Source: Trichostrongylus colubriformis (taxonomy: Eukaryota > Nematoda > Chromadorea > Rhabditida > Trichostrongylidae). From it: a DNA stretch of 64,000 bases. The notes under the pieces were generated by a model that worked only from the letters and a program-made list of their open reading frames with translations, searched no databases and was not told where the DNA came from. Positions 1-10,386 of this stretch are shown here, one piece after another (positions within the stretch are counted from its first letter, which is position 1; each line of letters begins with the position of its first letter). A program made the position numbers and the translations under genes. The stretch spans positions 27,739,426-27,803,425 of the forward strand of contig OZ022256.1 of NCBI GenBank assembly GCA_963978905.1. Direction: 5' to 3'.

Positions 1-1290
1 ATGTGTTCCTTTGTAGGAGTCCGTTTCGTAAATAATCCATTAGTTGAGCATCATGCTAACATTGAAACTGTAAGTGCGACAAAGAGTTTGCGATGCACCA
101 CTGAATTGCACTTCCTCCTCGAACCTGCCACAGTCCTGCGACCTCGCTCACCCTGATTACTTCAAATACCCGAAACGCTACTCAGACAAAAGAACGAGGT
201 GACGTAAAAAAGCCCTCGACGAGTTTCCCCATCCCTACTCGTTCTGAAGGAAATGTACATACGCATGACCGATCCACTCTTCGAAGGAAGACCGTCCCTG
301 TTAATGGGATGCATTTCGAGTAGTTCGCTGCCGGTGTTGTCGAAATAAAAAATGATAATGAGACAATTAAATTCATGTTTTCCTACATCTGACAGCTTAT
401 AGCCGGCTTACCATCACCTACGATTCCCTTCTTTTCAAGAAATTAATGAGCGCATGCAGATATTCCACAGCTTCCACCTTCTCTATTCAGTCAAAGAAGC
501 TACTGGCTGTTAAGCTTTGATAAGTCTGCTTGCTTTGTTTGTTGATTGCAACAATTCCAGGCAGATAAAACAAAACAATTATGTCTCATCTACTTTCGCG
601 AACTAGTGGTCAGGAAGTTTTAACAGATGTGATTCCGTAATGAAATAGGTTCCATGGTTGGGGTCAATACGAACGTGTAATGTACGATTCGATGTAAAGT
701 AATGTAAGCCTTCTGAAAAGGAAACTACTCCTAAGAAAATTCTGTATCAAGAGGGATAAAGCACGCCGCTCGTGCTTGCATGTGACTTTTGCGACTACAG
801 GTGCGGTGGAAGGACAGAGCTGCTGGGGCACCACTTTTCCACGCAGTGCTTCCTGGACCTATAGTTTCCAAGTGAATATCGTCTTTTAGGGGTCCCTTAT
901 CACCTACATTCCAATCACTGTCTATAATGAATCCGATGCAGAGATGTGGATTCATTTTCAAAAAAGCATTCTCCGCTTTTTTCAATCATTTCTTCACACG
1001 CGTCACGTTCCATTCCTACCTCACTCCTTTCATATCTCACAACATGGAGAGTTTTCATTAAATCGGGGTGCTGACATAAATGGGTTGTACCAAAAGGACT
1101 TGGCTGACTGTAACGAGAAGTGGTGTTATTAACAATTTGACACGCAAATTTAGATCAAATAGATTGGGCTTGAAATAGGCCCCCGAAAGTACATAGCTGG
1201 AATCCTCGTGGGCGAATATTGCACCCCTTACCGAAAAGGCCTCGCCCGCGACTCATAAGCAGGCCGAAAAAAAGGACCGTCGAGCTAGCT
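1..1290. other. Intergenic, no gene recognised
   Basis: Short open frames occur on both strands, but none carries a recognisable motif, a conserved repeat or a convincing exon bounded by splice sites. I see only AT-rich sequence here. Confidence 0.5.
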
Positions 1291-1414
1291 ACAGTCCAGT
1301 TCCCGAAGGCTGGCAGGGCGTGGCCTACAGAGTTGGGTGAGAGTGTGTGGCGGGGTGAGAGAGATCGATACAAGTCCGTAGGCCTCGCCCTGGCAGCCGT
1401 CGGGAACTGGACTG
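1291..1414. repeat. 124-bp palindromic element
   Basis: The outer ends are perfect inverted copies (ACAGTCCAGTTCCCGA and its complement). The arms continue through an imperfect inverted GGGCGTGGCCTAC segment around a centre rich in GGTGAGAG. A related palindrome with the same core stands at 47,042-47,177, so this looks like a small foldback MITE family. No coding content. Confidence 0.7.
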
Positions 1415-2165
1415 TAAATGCTAATAACTATGAGTAGTCTGGCATGCTCAAAGTGAATATAGCGCTCGATACCCATGTTTAAGCACTCACGCACCCTTGC
1501 GCTTGGAAACCAATAATGCAGAAATGTCCTCAGTGTGAATCGGACCATAAACTTTTTCCTTTTTTTGAGATTCCTGGGTCTCCTATGGAAAATAAACAAC
1601 AGTTCTACGTTTTCTTTCATGAAACGAAAACTACCTTCGAAAGCGCCTCATTTTTTTACCCGAATATCACCCTTTTATCCGGTCCATGTTGCCTCTCGGT
1701 AATTGCATTCACAAAATCGTTCCACAAATTTGGAACACATTTCTGAATTCAGCGTTTCAGGGAGCATGCAGAGATACATCCATTGCGGATGACCAGGCTG
1801 ATTCGTTGACCTTTCGCTTTATGAAGCGCAAACTTAGCATACATGTTCGGCTGGAAAAAAAGAAAGTATTTGTACATACATTTATAGTCACATTCAGCGT
1901 GCTAGACAAATGAAAATGATGACGTATTCAGAGAAATTCCATTTCTAGCATGCTTTGTCAACTATGACCGCTCGCACTCCCTTTCTGTTACTTTCCATTT
2001 GTCTCTTTGTCAATTCCTATCGTTTATCACCTGTTTGTCTTAACCCTCTGCGAGTGAGATGAAGGAAGTAACGAATTTCTTGGAATGCCACCTGAGCCGG
2101 TAGTCTCACATCGGTGTTTTGCATGAAGTGGAATATCGTGCTAGGATCAACTACCCGAGTTCACT

Positions 2166-2330
2166 CATTGAAGGAACCGTTCCACGGGAATTGAAGTTCT
2201 TCTGTTACCCACATATTTATGGTGTATTTGCATACCAAAGGCAGCATGCAAAGTTCTACGCGCATATATGAGGATCCAATTGATATAGGGCTCCCAAAAG
2301 TGACAGCGAAGAAGTATGGCATCCGTGTGG
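2166..2330. repeat. Fragment of the ACCCATATATTTATG element family
   Basis: This stretch matches one terminal arm of the elements at 19,775-20,195 and 57,824-58,250: a CCACGGRA block, then TTACCCACATATTTATG, then GCATGCAAAGTTCTACGCG. The opposite arm is not found nearby, so it is a solo end or a decayed copy. A similar solo end lies at 30,696-30,800. Confidence 0.55.
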
Positions 2331-2355
2331 ATTTGGAAGCTAGAGAGCTGATGAG

Positions 2356-2756
2356 TTAAAGGCACCAGTAGAGGTAAGGGAAAATTGAGATCTGGGAGTA
2401 CATGTTCTCTGAAAACGAACCTTCTACTTCAGAAGAGGTCAAATGTGGCGAAAACCGCATTAAAAAATGCTGCTTGGGGTCTTATGGCGACCCCGCAGCT
2501 CGGCATGCCGGTTATGCGGTTATGCGGCCGAGGGGTCGACGTGGAGGGGCGGGACCGGCTGGTTCAGGCTCTGGCCTCTCTTCAGTCCACTCCGACTAGT
2601 GACGCAGAGGACGAGGGAGAGGACGGGGCTTTTTGGGTTCCTATTGCTCGGTTTTTTCGCAGTTTTATGTCGTTCTTTCTCTACTGATGCATAGCTGAGC
2701 ACCTCTACTTTCGTGATCCCCCAATTTGCCAAATTTACCCGTCCCGGTGTCTTTAA
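2356..2756. mobile_element. TTAA-flanked MITE, family 1 (copy at 2.4 kb)
   Basis: The element is bounded by TTAA on both sides, with ends TTAAAGGCACCAGTAGAGG and, inverted, TTAAAGACACCGGGACGGG. It is homologous along its whole length, in inverted orientation, to 46,221-46,634 and 57,453-57,827: a TTCAGAAGAGG block near one end, a GC-rich middle, and a GAACGACATAAAACnGCGAAAA block near the other end. The 100-residue open frame inside is not conserved among copies and is not called. The TTAA flank is like the piggyBac target duplication; that assignment is inference. Confidence 0.75.
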
Positions 2757-2758
2757 GG

Positions 2759-2880
2759 AGTTTTGGCCGCTGACGGCCGTTCGAATATTGTGGCGGGAAT
2801 TCAAACATGTTGCTCTCCATCCAGTTCTTCGATTTCAGCTTTGGAATAAAGAGGAATTCCCGGTTCTTCTCATGCTTTGT
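2759..2880. repeat. Dispersed repeat shared with 30.9 kb
   Basis: GGCCGCTGACGGC followed by a nearly identical TGTGGCGGGAATTCAAAC block recurs in the same orientation at 30,909-31,080. It abuts the TTAA element on its left. Nature unknown. Confidence 0.5.
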
Positions 2881-3200
2881 TTTTTGAATATGTACTACAT
2901 GTATAAAGTGGAGTGATTTCGAGAGGAATTAGAATCATCGAATTTTCGCAGACGATTCTTCTAACCTCCATTGCTCCACTGAAACACAGCATCTAGCAGA
3001 ATGTAATTCACGATGACGATGTTACAGGTGGTATGGGTGCACAACTCAAATAATGATAGTAAACATTAAATCTTGCAACATCCTATACGACGTCCATGTA
3101 GTCCATGAGGCCAGAATGCGTTATTTGCGTATGTGGTGAATGGGATTACGATACGTTTAGGTGATTTAGCTGCATTCCATGCCAATATCACATACGCATC

Positions 3201-3832
3201 TTACAAGGGAAGGATTTTAGGTCGAAGTGTCCATTCGGAATGGGATACATATTGTCTGACGTATTTTCGGACGCTGATCTCAAACCTGCATTCCAAATTT
3301 GCTGTCCGATTCTCTGAGCGGAGTTATGGAGGTTTTTTTTGAAAAAACAATGCTATTATATGGTAGGTTGAAAGCCCGTAGCACGCGAGCCAGACGTTCT
3401 CGCGCGAAACTAGTGCGATTTTCGTGTTCAGGGGACCAAACTGCCCTATGGAACATGTTTTTAGCCAATTCGAGAATTTGACCGAATCTCGGAAAAATTC
3501 TTAGCTTACCGAGAATTTGACCAAATTTCGGAAAAACTCTTGGCCTACCTAATAGGCCTCGAATTGGCTAAAAACATGTTCCATGAGGCAGTTTGGTCCC
3601 CTGAACGCGGAAATCGCACTAGTTTTGCGCGAGAACGTCTGGCTCGCGTGCTACGGGCTTCCAAACCTACCATATAATAGTATTGTTTTTTCAAAAAAAC
3701 CTCCATAACTCCGCTCAGAGAATCGGACAGCAAATTTGGAATGCTGTTTCGAGATCAGCGTCCCAAAATACGTCAGACAATATATATCCCATTCCGAATG
3801 GCCACTTCGACCTAGAATCCTTCCCTTGTTAG
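3201..3832. mobile_element. Foldback (hairpin) element with 270-bp arms
   Basis: The left arm (3,201-3,470) and right arm (3,563-3,832) are inverted copies around a ~90-bp spacer. Termini read (C)TAACAAGGGAAGGATT on both sides. Internal blocks such as GCCAGACGTTCTCGCGCGAA and CGGAGTTATGGAGG are present in both arms. Related termini and internal blocks occur in the larger element at 10,387-11,730. The paired open frames at 3,299-3,481 (+) and 3,545-3,733 (-) merely reflect the palindrome. No transposase is visible. Confidence 0.8.
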
Positions 3833-4044
3833 CGAAACGGTAGAGGATTTACTGAGAAGCACCTGACTAAAAGACGCCCAAAAACACCTCTCTTGTGGTG
3901 CGCAGAAGATGCAATCTTGATGTCAAAGACAGAGAAAGGGGTAATGTGGGTAATGGCAACTCCTAAAGTGGGTTAGGCAAGTGGAAGCTGGGGGTGTAAA
4001 AAGACTATATCTGGCGAAATTTCCGATGAGAAAGAGTGCCTCCG

Positions 4045-4225
4045 GGCTTTATTAAAGTCGTCTTCTTCGACAACTACCACTTGTTTTATGGCAGCGCGTC
4101 TCTTTTGAGAATAAACGGCGGGAAGAGGGTATTATTTCCCGGGTTTTTGACCACTTCATTCGGTCATTTCTTCAATTTCGTAACACTGAGCACCTCGACC
4201 TTCATATTTAATGATCCTTCCATGA
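4045..4225. repeat. Diverged fragment of TTAA family 1
   Basis: The block ending ACTGAGCACCTCGACCTTCAT resembles one end of the elements at 2,356-2,756 and 46,221-46,634 (CTGAGCACCTCTACTTTCGT). The rest is too diverged to delimit. Confidence 0.35.
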
Positions 4226-5165
4226 TCGGTCCGAATTAACCCAATCACTGCCTCCAGGGAAACCTGCACAAGGCTAGGATTCCAGCAAAGACAGTCGCGA
4301 GCATCCCGGGTTTCGGGCAAACTTGGAAGGAATGTTATCGATTACGAATGATTCTCTTCTTTCCACATTATAATGTGAGCTATGTATTGTATCAAAAGAG
4401 CCATGGCACGACAACAGTTTTTGACATCTGCGGAACTATGACTCACTCAAGGCCCAATCGCTAGCCCACGTATCTAAAAGCGTGTGTATGCTGAGGTCCT
4501 GCACAACCCTAATGTTCTCATCAGTGGAGTGTGCAAAAATCGCTTGACAAACTTTGGAAACGTGGTAAGAAGCTCAGGTACGTTGGAAGGAGGTGTGCTC
4601 GTCTGACTTCTTTCATCAAGGAGCTTACAGTCCTTTTTAGTCTTTTGAAAAGTATAAGAACGGCGACATTCGCTGCCAACCTTTGGACTTTGTTCAATGT
4701 TGCCTCCGAGTAAGTTTCATCTGACTCACATCCTTTTTCGATTAGTGATCGGACTTCCTCATCCAAAACCGTGAGCATGGATTCAAAGGTTACCGGAATA
4801 TGTGCAAAACATGGACGGTTGTAATCCGCGCGAAATTTGCAGTTGGGAGCAGCGACGAGATGCAAGAACTTTTTCTTAATGTGGGCGAAAGCTGTGACAT
4901 GGACCGAGACCGAGATAAGGACTGCACGCTATATAGTTAGGAGCAATGCCCCTGCATACGTGACAGTGACACCTGAATTGACTTCGTTACAGTGAGATAA
5001 GACTTTTTTAAAGGCCGCGGTAGGGGTTGTGTGGGCAACAAAGAAACCAGGAATTGATCCATCCAAATGAAACTGCGGGTTGAAGAAGATCATATGTGCC
5101 GAAATTCCCGGTAAAAGGACCACCCCTAGAGTTGGGGGAGACATTGCATGTAACAAGCTCCGCCT

Positions 5166-5395
5166 TTCATCACAGAGTCCGCCTCCTAGAATCGATTTCG
5201 CCGGACAAGGACTGAGGTGTAGAGTAACAAGAATGATAGTAAAGTGATACTACCTATCATGTCATATTTCTGCCTATCGCTCGAAATTGAGTGATGCTTG
5301 ACGTGTCGGCTTCCGTGATGAAACTGTTTACCGGCCGATATCAAATATTGGAATGAATTATACAACAGAAATACCCTACCACTGCTGGTAATCCA
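5166..5395. repeat. Dispersed repeat, copy paired with 39.2 kb
   Basis: A ~230-bp segment including ACTGAGGTGTAG, AACAAGAATG, GATGCTTGACGTGTC and CCCTACCACTGCT is repeated, diverged but collinear, at 39,185-39,425 inside the last soc-2 intron. No coding potential or terminal repeat was found, so the family is unknown. Confidence 0.6.
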
Positions 5396-5461
5396 TCCAT
5401 CGGCTACCGAGAACCCCTTGTAACTACTACTTTAAAAGCTTACTCAAAGGTCGCTTAAAAT

Positions 5462-5656
5462 GTGAGAGGATTAGGCAAGTGCAGAGGCGCAAGTGGTAGT
5501 GCAAAATGTCCAAAATATGCAATATTGGAGGACCTTTTTGTAGTGGTAACAGTAGCCTGCGTTCCTGCATTAACATTAAATATCGCTGCTCGTATTTTAG
5601 TTATAGCAATTAAAAGTTCTGCTGCTCCTCGCAATGCAAATGTGACTCCATGGTAA
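5462..5656 (+). other. Short open frame, unassigned
   Basis: A 64-codon frame with a hydrophobic middle is open here. A second frame over the same DNA is rich in cysteine but is interrupted by a stop. Neither matches a family I recognise and no bordering splice sites stand out. Chance or a decayed exon are both possible. Confidence 0.12.
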
Positions 5657-6339
5657 CCTCTACCTTACATCCCCTAGCTAGGCAATTAGGCCTATTAGGT
5701 CGGCCTGACACGTTACACGAAATCTACGACGACTGCGTTGCCTACAGCTCGCTTAGGTTCTTCTCAATATCAGATCTGAAATTCGTTACATCCTTTGATG
5801 CGAAGAATTACTAATTTTAAGTAACGATTGGGACTGCCCATGCTGTCCTTGCATGTGTTCGGAGCGTGTTATCTTTTTTAACGACCTTCCATCCGCGACT
5901 AGGAGAAGGAGAGGGTGGGAATTCTTTTATCAGGGTTTGTGCGTTGTGAACCCTATCATGCTCTGCCATCACTTCCAATAAAGACTGATAGCCTTTTTGT
6001 AGGTTCCTATCGCATTTCTTTTCATGATTTCCTCAACTATCGCGTTGAATGAGTTGAACAACCCATAAGTCTCGGTCGCGGATATCATCTGCTCGGTCTG
6101 TGAGCCGGGGACTAACGCCGGTTATTTTCGTGACCTCACTTACAAATTTCAATTATATTAAGTGCTCAACTCTATTGTAGTCAGTGGCAAACACGAGATG
6201 TAAGCATAGTTAATAGATACAACTCTCGATGAAAATTATTGTAGTAATAGCTCCGACATTTCTCTACAATAAATCATAAATTTACCAAGTGTTCATGATC
6301 TACTCACTGTTTCATGGCTGCTATTATGAAAAGGGAGAG

Positions 6340-7560
6340 ATCAAAGCTACACTTCTAACACTATTTTCTCTTTCTATTCGATTTAAAGACATCAGCTGCT
6401 GAAGCTCATCAAACTCTTCTAGAGGCTTATAGTGACCACGTCCCATCGTATAGGACCTGCCGTTTTTGGTTTCAAAGTAGATGATTTCGACGTTAGTGAC
6501 AAGATGCGTCTCGGTCAGGCGAAAAAGCTCTTGTTGATGAACTGCAAGCCTTATTAGATGCGAACCCAGATCGAACGCCGAAGGAACTTGCAAAAGAGCT
6601 TGAGGATACTGATATGGCCGTTTGCAAGCGTTATGCTATGGAAAGATCCTGAAGGAAGAAATGTGGTTACTGCACGACCTGCCAGCAGGTGTCATTTCGG
6701 GTTTGACATAGCCGTTTCCTTATTGACAAGGCGTGAAAAAAGCTTCTTATGATGCATTGTGACCGGCGACGAGAAGTGAATCTACTACTACAGCTGTGGT
6801 GTGTGCAGATATGACAGCGAATCGCGTGGCCGCCCGCGGCGAGCGGCGCGGCGGGTGCGAGTGGCAGTGGCCAGGGCATGGCAACCTTCAAGCGGGCAGT
6901 GTGGCATGAGTGGAACCGCAGACGTGACGCAGTCACGCTTGGCCGGCTCCCAAGGGCAATCGATACGGCGAGTCGTACTGCTGGCGTCGCGAGTGAAACG
7001 CCGCGATGCGATTCCCCGTCATCACCCCTATAGCTGCGAACGCAAAAAGGCATGGCTAGGCCCACGACAAGCAACAACATCACAGCCACAGTGAGATGCT
7101 CGTGACACGAAATACTGCTCTGCATTTGGCGAGACTGGGTAGAGGCACACTACGAACTTCTGATCCGAATGAGATGGTCATTCCTGAGATCTACAAACAG
7201 CAGATGAGCAAATTGAACGACGAACTCCTTCGAAGAAAGCCAGAGTAGCTAGAAAGTGGCCCAAAGTCATAATCCTGCATGACAACGCGCGGCCTCACGT
7301 TGCAGAGATTGTTAGGGAAACACTCTTCGATGGAAAATCCTGCTACACCCGGCCTACTCTCCAAAAATGGTCTTTTCCAGCTACCACCCTTTCAGATCTA
7401 TGCAGCCGGCACGCTGCTCCGCAATATTGAAGAAGTGCGAAAATGGGTGAGGGAATGGATCGTCTCCAAACCGCCATCCTAGTATGGCGAGTCTATAGCC
7501 AAGTTGCCAGGAATATGGGAAAAGGTCATAGCTATGATAACAACGGAAAATATTTAGATT
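6340..7560 (+). pseudogene. Broken mariner-family transposase
   Basis: Mariner transposases carry an N-terminal helix-turn-helix region and a D,D34D catalytic core. Conceptual reading with several frame changes gives recognisable pieces in the right order: an AAEAHQTLLEAY-like helix near 6,400, FDVSDK, PDRTPKELAKEL, then VTGDEKW..YY at about 6,760 (first Asp), ILHDNARPHVAEIVRETL at about 7,270 (second Asp), a segment matching HPPYSPDLAPSD in which the third catalytic Asp is lost (reads HPAYSPKMVFSS), and a C-terminal DNNGKYFD. In-frame stops, shifts and the loss of the third Asp show that it is dead. A GC-rich element is inserted right after the first catalytic motif (6,797-7,027). I could not identify the terminal repeats. 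Confidence 0.85.
6797..7027. mobile_element. GC-rich MITE inserted in the mariner relic (9-bp TSD)
   Basis: The left end TGGTGTGTGCAGATATGACA begins immediately after CTACAGCTG (6,788-6,796). The right end is a decayed inverted copy (CGTCATCACC), followed by CTATAGCTG (7,028-7,036), a 9-bp target duplication with one mismatch. Removing the insert rejoins the mariner coding sequence. The interior is GC-rich and matches 26,914-27,151 in inverted orientation. A 9-bp duplication suggests a Mutator-like or Merlin-like mobiliser. Confidence 0.85.
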
Positions 7561-8319
7561 GAAATAATTTGTACTACTTTCCTATAAGGAAAGTGTTTTG
7601 CTTGCAAAAAAAGGCCAAAATTAAGCTAAACGTCTAATTTTTACTCTTCGGAACAAGGTCGCAAGCATGAAATCATTCGTCCTTTTTCTTATGAGCTCTG
7701 CGAAAAGCTCTCTAATTGTTCGTGTTTGCCCTTCCTTTTCCTGTCTTTCCTTGCCAGCAACAAAACCAGAATGGACCAAGCGCTCGAGATTCCAGGGCGT
7801 TTCTTCTGTTTTCGCTAAGCGCAGTTTCGGGCTTCATTCCTTATACTTCTTTGTGTAGAACTAATAAATTGCTTCTTACTTCATACGCATTGATAAAGCG
7901 GTCCTCAAACAGGGTATTGCATCTACCTTATCTATTTCGCCTCGTTTTTCCTTTCTTTATTCCTTCTAATACCACCTTGATAACACTAGGAAGGTCTTGT
8001 TCGATTCACTTACAGATTATGTCCGACATGCGCACTAATGCTCCCCTTTTACCTATTTTCTCCGTGTAACGGCATGAAATTGAAATAATTAAAAGAGTCT
8101 AGTTTTCTGTTAGCACGCGAAGTTGACTACAACTCACACTGATACGGCTAAAGTTTTTTCGGATTCGCTTTTTTTTTCACAGAAAAAAAAAGAAGTCGGC
8201 TCAAGATGACGGTCTTTTATTTTACAAAGCTCAAAGTCACCGGAAGGGGAAATTTGACCCATGGTAAACGCTTGCAGTTCGTAATGTTGTCGCAGTTGCC
8301 GCACCATGTCTGAAAAAAT

Positions 8320-8745
8320 TTTCGTACATGAAAAATTTTCTCATGCTCTTTCGCTTATTCCCTTTTCGCTCTTCACTTGTTTGTTGTTGTTTGTTATTTC
8401 ACTTGTTTGGCATCATCATGATTGGATTCAAAGTCGCCCTGAGTGACATCAAATGACAGTTGCGTCGGCATGCTTTGCTCACAACCAAAAAGCAACTCGG
8501 CCCCTGAAGCTTGCAGTTCGAAGTGAAACACGGTAGGATTGCTGTGGCGCGTCAAATGCGCGTTTTTCAACGTGCTTTGCACCACACATTTTCCATTCTG
8601 AGTTCGAACTTTCATCGCAGGACAGGGTTTTGAAATACGCTTTCCTTCCTTGCCCTCACCTCCCGGCCTTCGTGCCTTCAAATGTTGCGGTGAGCCCGAC
8701 TTACGCCCTTTGCAGAAATCACTTTCAGGTCCTTGCACACTTCAC
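8320..8745. repeat. Dispersed repeat (also at 51.7 and 53.7 kb)
   Basis: The CACTTGTTTGTTGTTG segment, an ATCATGAnTGnATTC segment and GACATCAAATGACAG recur at 51,650-51,990 in the same orientation. A diverged inverted copy lies at 53,620-53,900. No terminal repeats or coding motifs were found; the 114-codon open frame on the - strand at 8,394-8,738 is not conserved in the copies. Confidence 0.6.
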
Positions 8746-9181
8746 TAAAAAAACGTTAGAAAATGGAATAATTAGTTTGAACTAGGCCCATGGGATCAGT
8801 TGCTCACTATGTGTATGTATAAATGAGCAATTACATGTGCCTGACACGATAAGTAATGAAAATGGTGAAAGTGGACTAATGTTCATGGCCTGAAAGCATG
8901 AACATGGAGTGCCCGTCGAAGCTTTTGCCCATAACTCAGCCTCGTTGTTGCGAATTATGATTTAAATTTCTCTCAATTTCATGATGCCAATGTCAACGGT
9001 CTTGGAGGCCCTTGAACCCAACATTTTCAACGATACAGTGTGAGACCGCGAAAGTTTTCAACATCAGTACAACCACTGCCCTCTACGTACTGGGTGTTCT
9101 GATACGATTCTTCTTCCTCGTGGCTTTCGTCGTCGCCTATACGAGGCAGGGAGGTGACGGATAGAAGTACCATAGTCTGCC

Positions 9182-9418
9182 TGTGTGTGTACCCTTTTGT
9201 CGGAATTTCGCACGACGACAAGCGAAGTGCGACCAGTGTGTACGAGCTATGCGCGTCGCGGTAGTTGGGTCTTAGAACGATTACAACGTAATGCTAGAAG
9301 CGCGATACGCACTTGACTTGTAATCGCTTCGGGACCCCACAACATGGCGCCTTTAGCTCGTCCGCATTGCTTCGCTTGCACATGCCGCAGTGCGGCATCT
9401 GACATAAGGGTACACACC
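9182..9418. mobile_element. GC-rich MITE with GGTGTGTACCC ends
   Basis: Inverted ends are TGTGTGTACCCTTTTGTCGG and, inverted, GGTGTGTACCCTTATGTCAG. The interior is an inverted copy of the element at 28,334-28,571 (shared ATGGCGCC, GCGATTACAA and CGTCGCGGTA blocks). Flanks AGTCTGCC and AGTCTCCC look like an imperfect target duplication. No coding capacity. Confidence 0.8.
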
Positions 9419-9619
9419 CAGTCTCCCTTGCCACTGATTCTATCCATTTACATTGTCCCTTCTACGACCCCTCTGCAAGAACACATGATACAAGTAGTGG
9501 CGAAATCATCATTCGCACGGATCTGATCCCTAGATAATGCCCGGCCAGGCAAACGAAGAAATAAATAATTATTAACAAAGAGATCGTGTTCGAATGCTCA
9601 AAGAAAAAAGCTTTTTTTT

Positions 9620-9632
9620 GGGGGGGGGGGGG
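9620..9632 (+). repeat. Poly-G tract
   Basis: An uninterrupted run of 13 G follows a T-run and precedes a long hairpin. Its length may be unreliable in assembly. Confidence 0.8.
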
Positions 9633-9650
9633 AAGAAGCTATGAAGTGAT

Positions 9651-9776
9651 CACTGGAAATACAGTTCAAGGTTTTTATCATTACAGACGGGTCCTGTGCC
9701 AATAAAGCGAAGTCTCATAGCTTTATTGGCACAGGACTCGTCTGTAAGGATAAAAACATTGAACTGTATTCCCACT
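9651..9776. repeat. Long hairpin, 58-bp arms
   Basis: The left arm (9,651-9,708) and right arm (9,719-9,776) are inverted copies with only a handful of mismatches around a 10-nt loop. If transcribed from either strand this would give a long double-stranded stem. It could be a small foldback element or a small-RNA precursor; sequence alone does not decide. Confidence 0.8.
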
Positions 9777-10109
9777 GACTACTGCAAATTATTGACAAGG
9801 CTAGAATGGATTCAGAGGCCGGTTCTGAATGGATGTGGAATCCGAAGAGCATTTCAAAGAGACTGGTCATCGCTGGATGCTCTATCAACCAATTTTCATC
9901 TTATCATCCAGTATCAATTTATCATTATCATTCAGTCTACGTACTGGGTGACAATGGTAAATATAATACAGGTTCAGGGGATTTTCCGCAACGACATTTT
10001 CTATTCTTTCGAATCTGTCTTCTACACGAAAAATTGGGCCACACTTTTTGAAACATAATTTTTTGCTCATATCTATCCATACTGATAAGTAGAATGAAGT
10101 ATTTGCAAA

Positions 10110-10235
10110 TCAGTGTCCTCGCAAACGAATCTGGTACCAATTACTATGGAAGAAGGCTTGGTTAGCTCGGGGAAGCATTGGTGCGGTACTTGATTCTCGC
10201 ACCACAAGGGTGGTAGTACGCACCACCTCCACTAC
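10110..10235. repeat. Dispersed repeat (related to 24.0 and 59.7 kb)
   Basis: The blocks CTGGTACCA, GAAGGCTTGGTT and a CACCACC-containing end are shared with 59,640-59,850 (same orientation) and, more diverged and inverted, with 23,880-24,165. Family unknown. Confidence 0.45.
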
Positions 10236-10386
10236 ACCTCTCACATATCGATATAACGATGTATATAGTTAATATCTGAGAATTGAAACAGAGTTAATTT
10301 TCAACTTGAGAGAAAAATAAAATTCAAAGAAACATATTCAAAATCAGCTTACTGAGGTTATGATTTCCGTGGCCTCGCCGTTCGCC

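Noticed and set aside
2385..2687. 100-codon open frame and two overlapping frames
   Set aside because: They lie wholly inside a TTAA-flanked MITE; homologous copies at 46.2 and 57.5 kb do not keep the frame.
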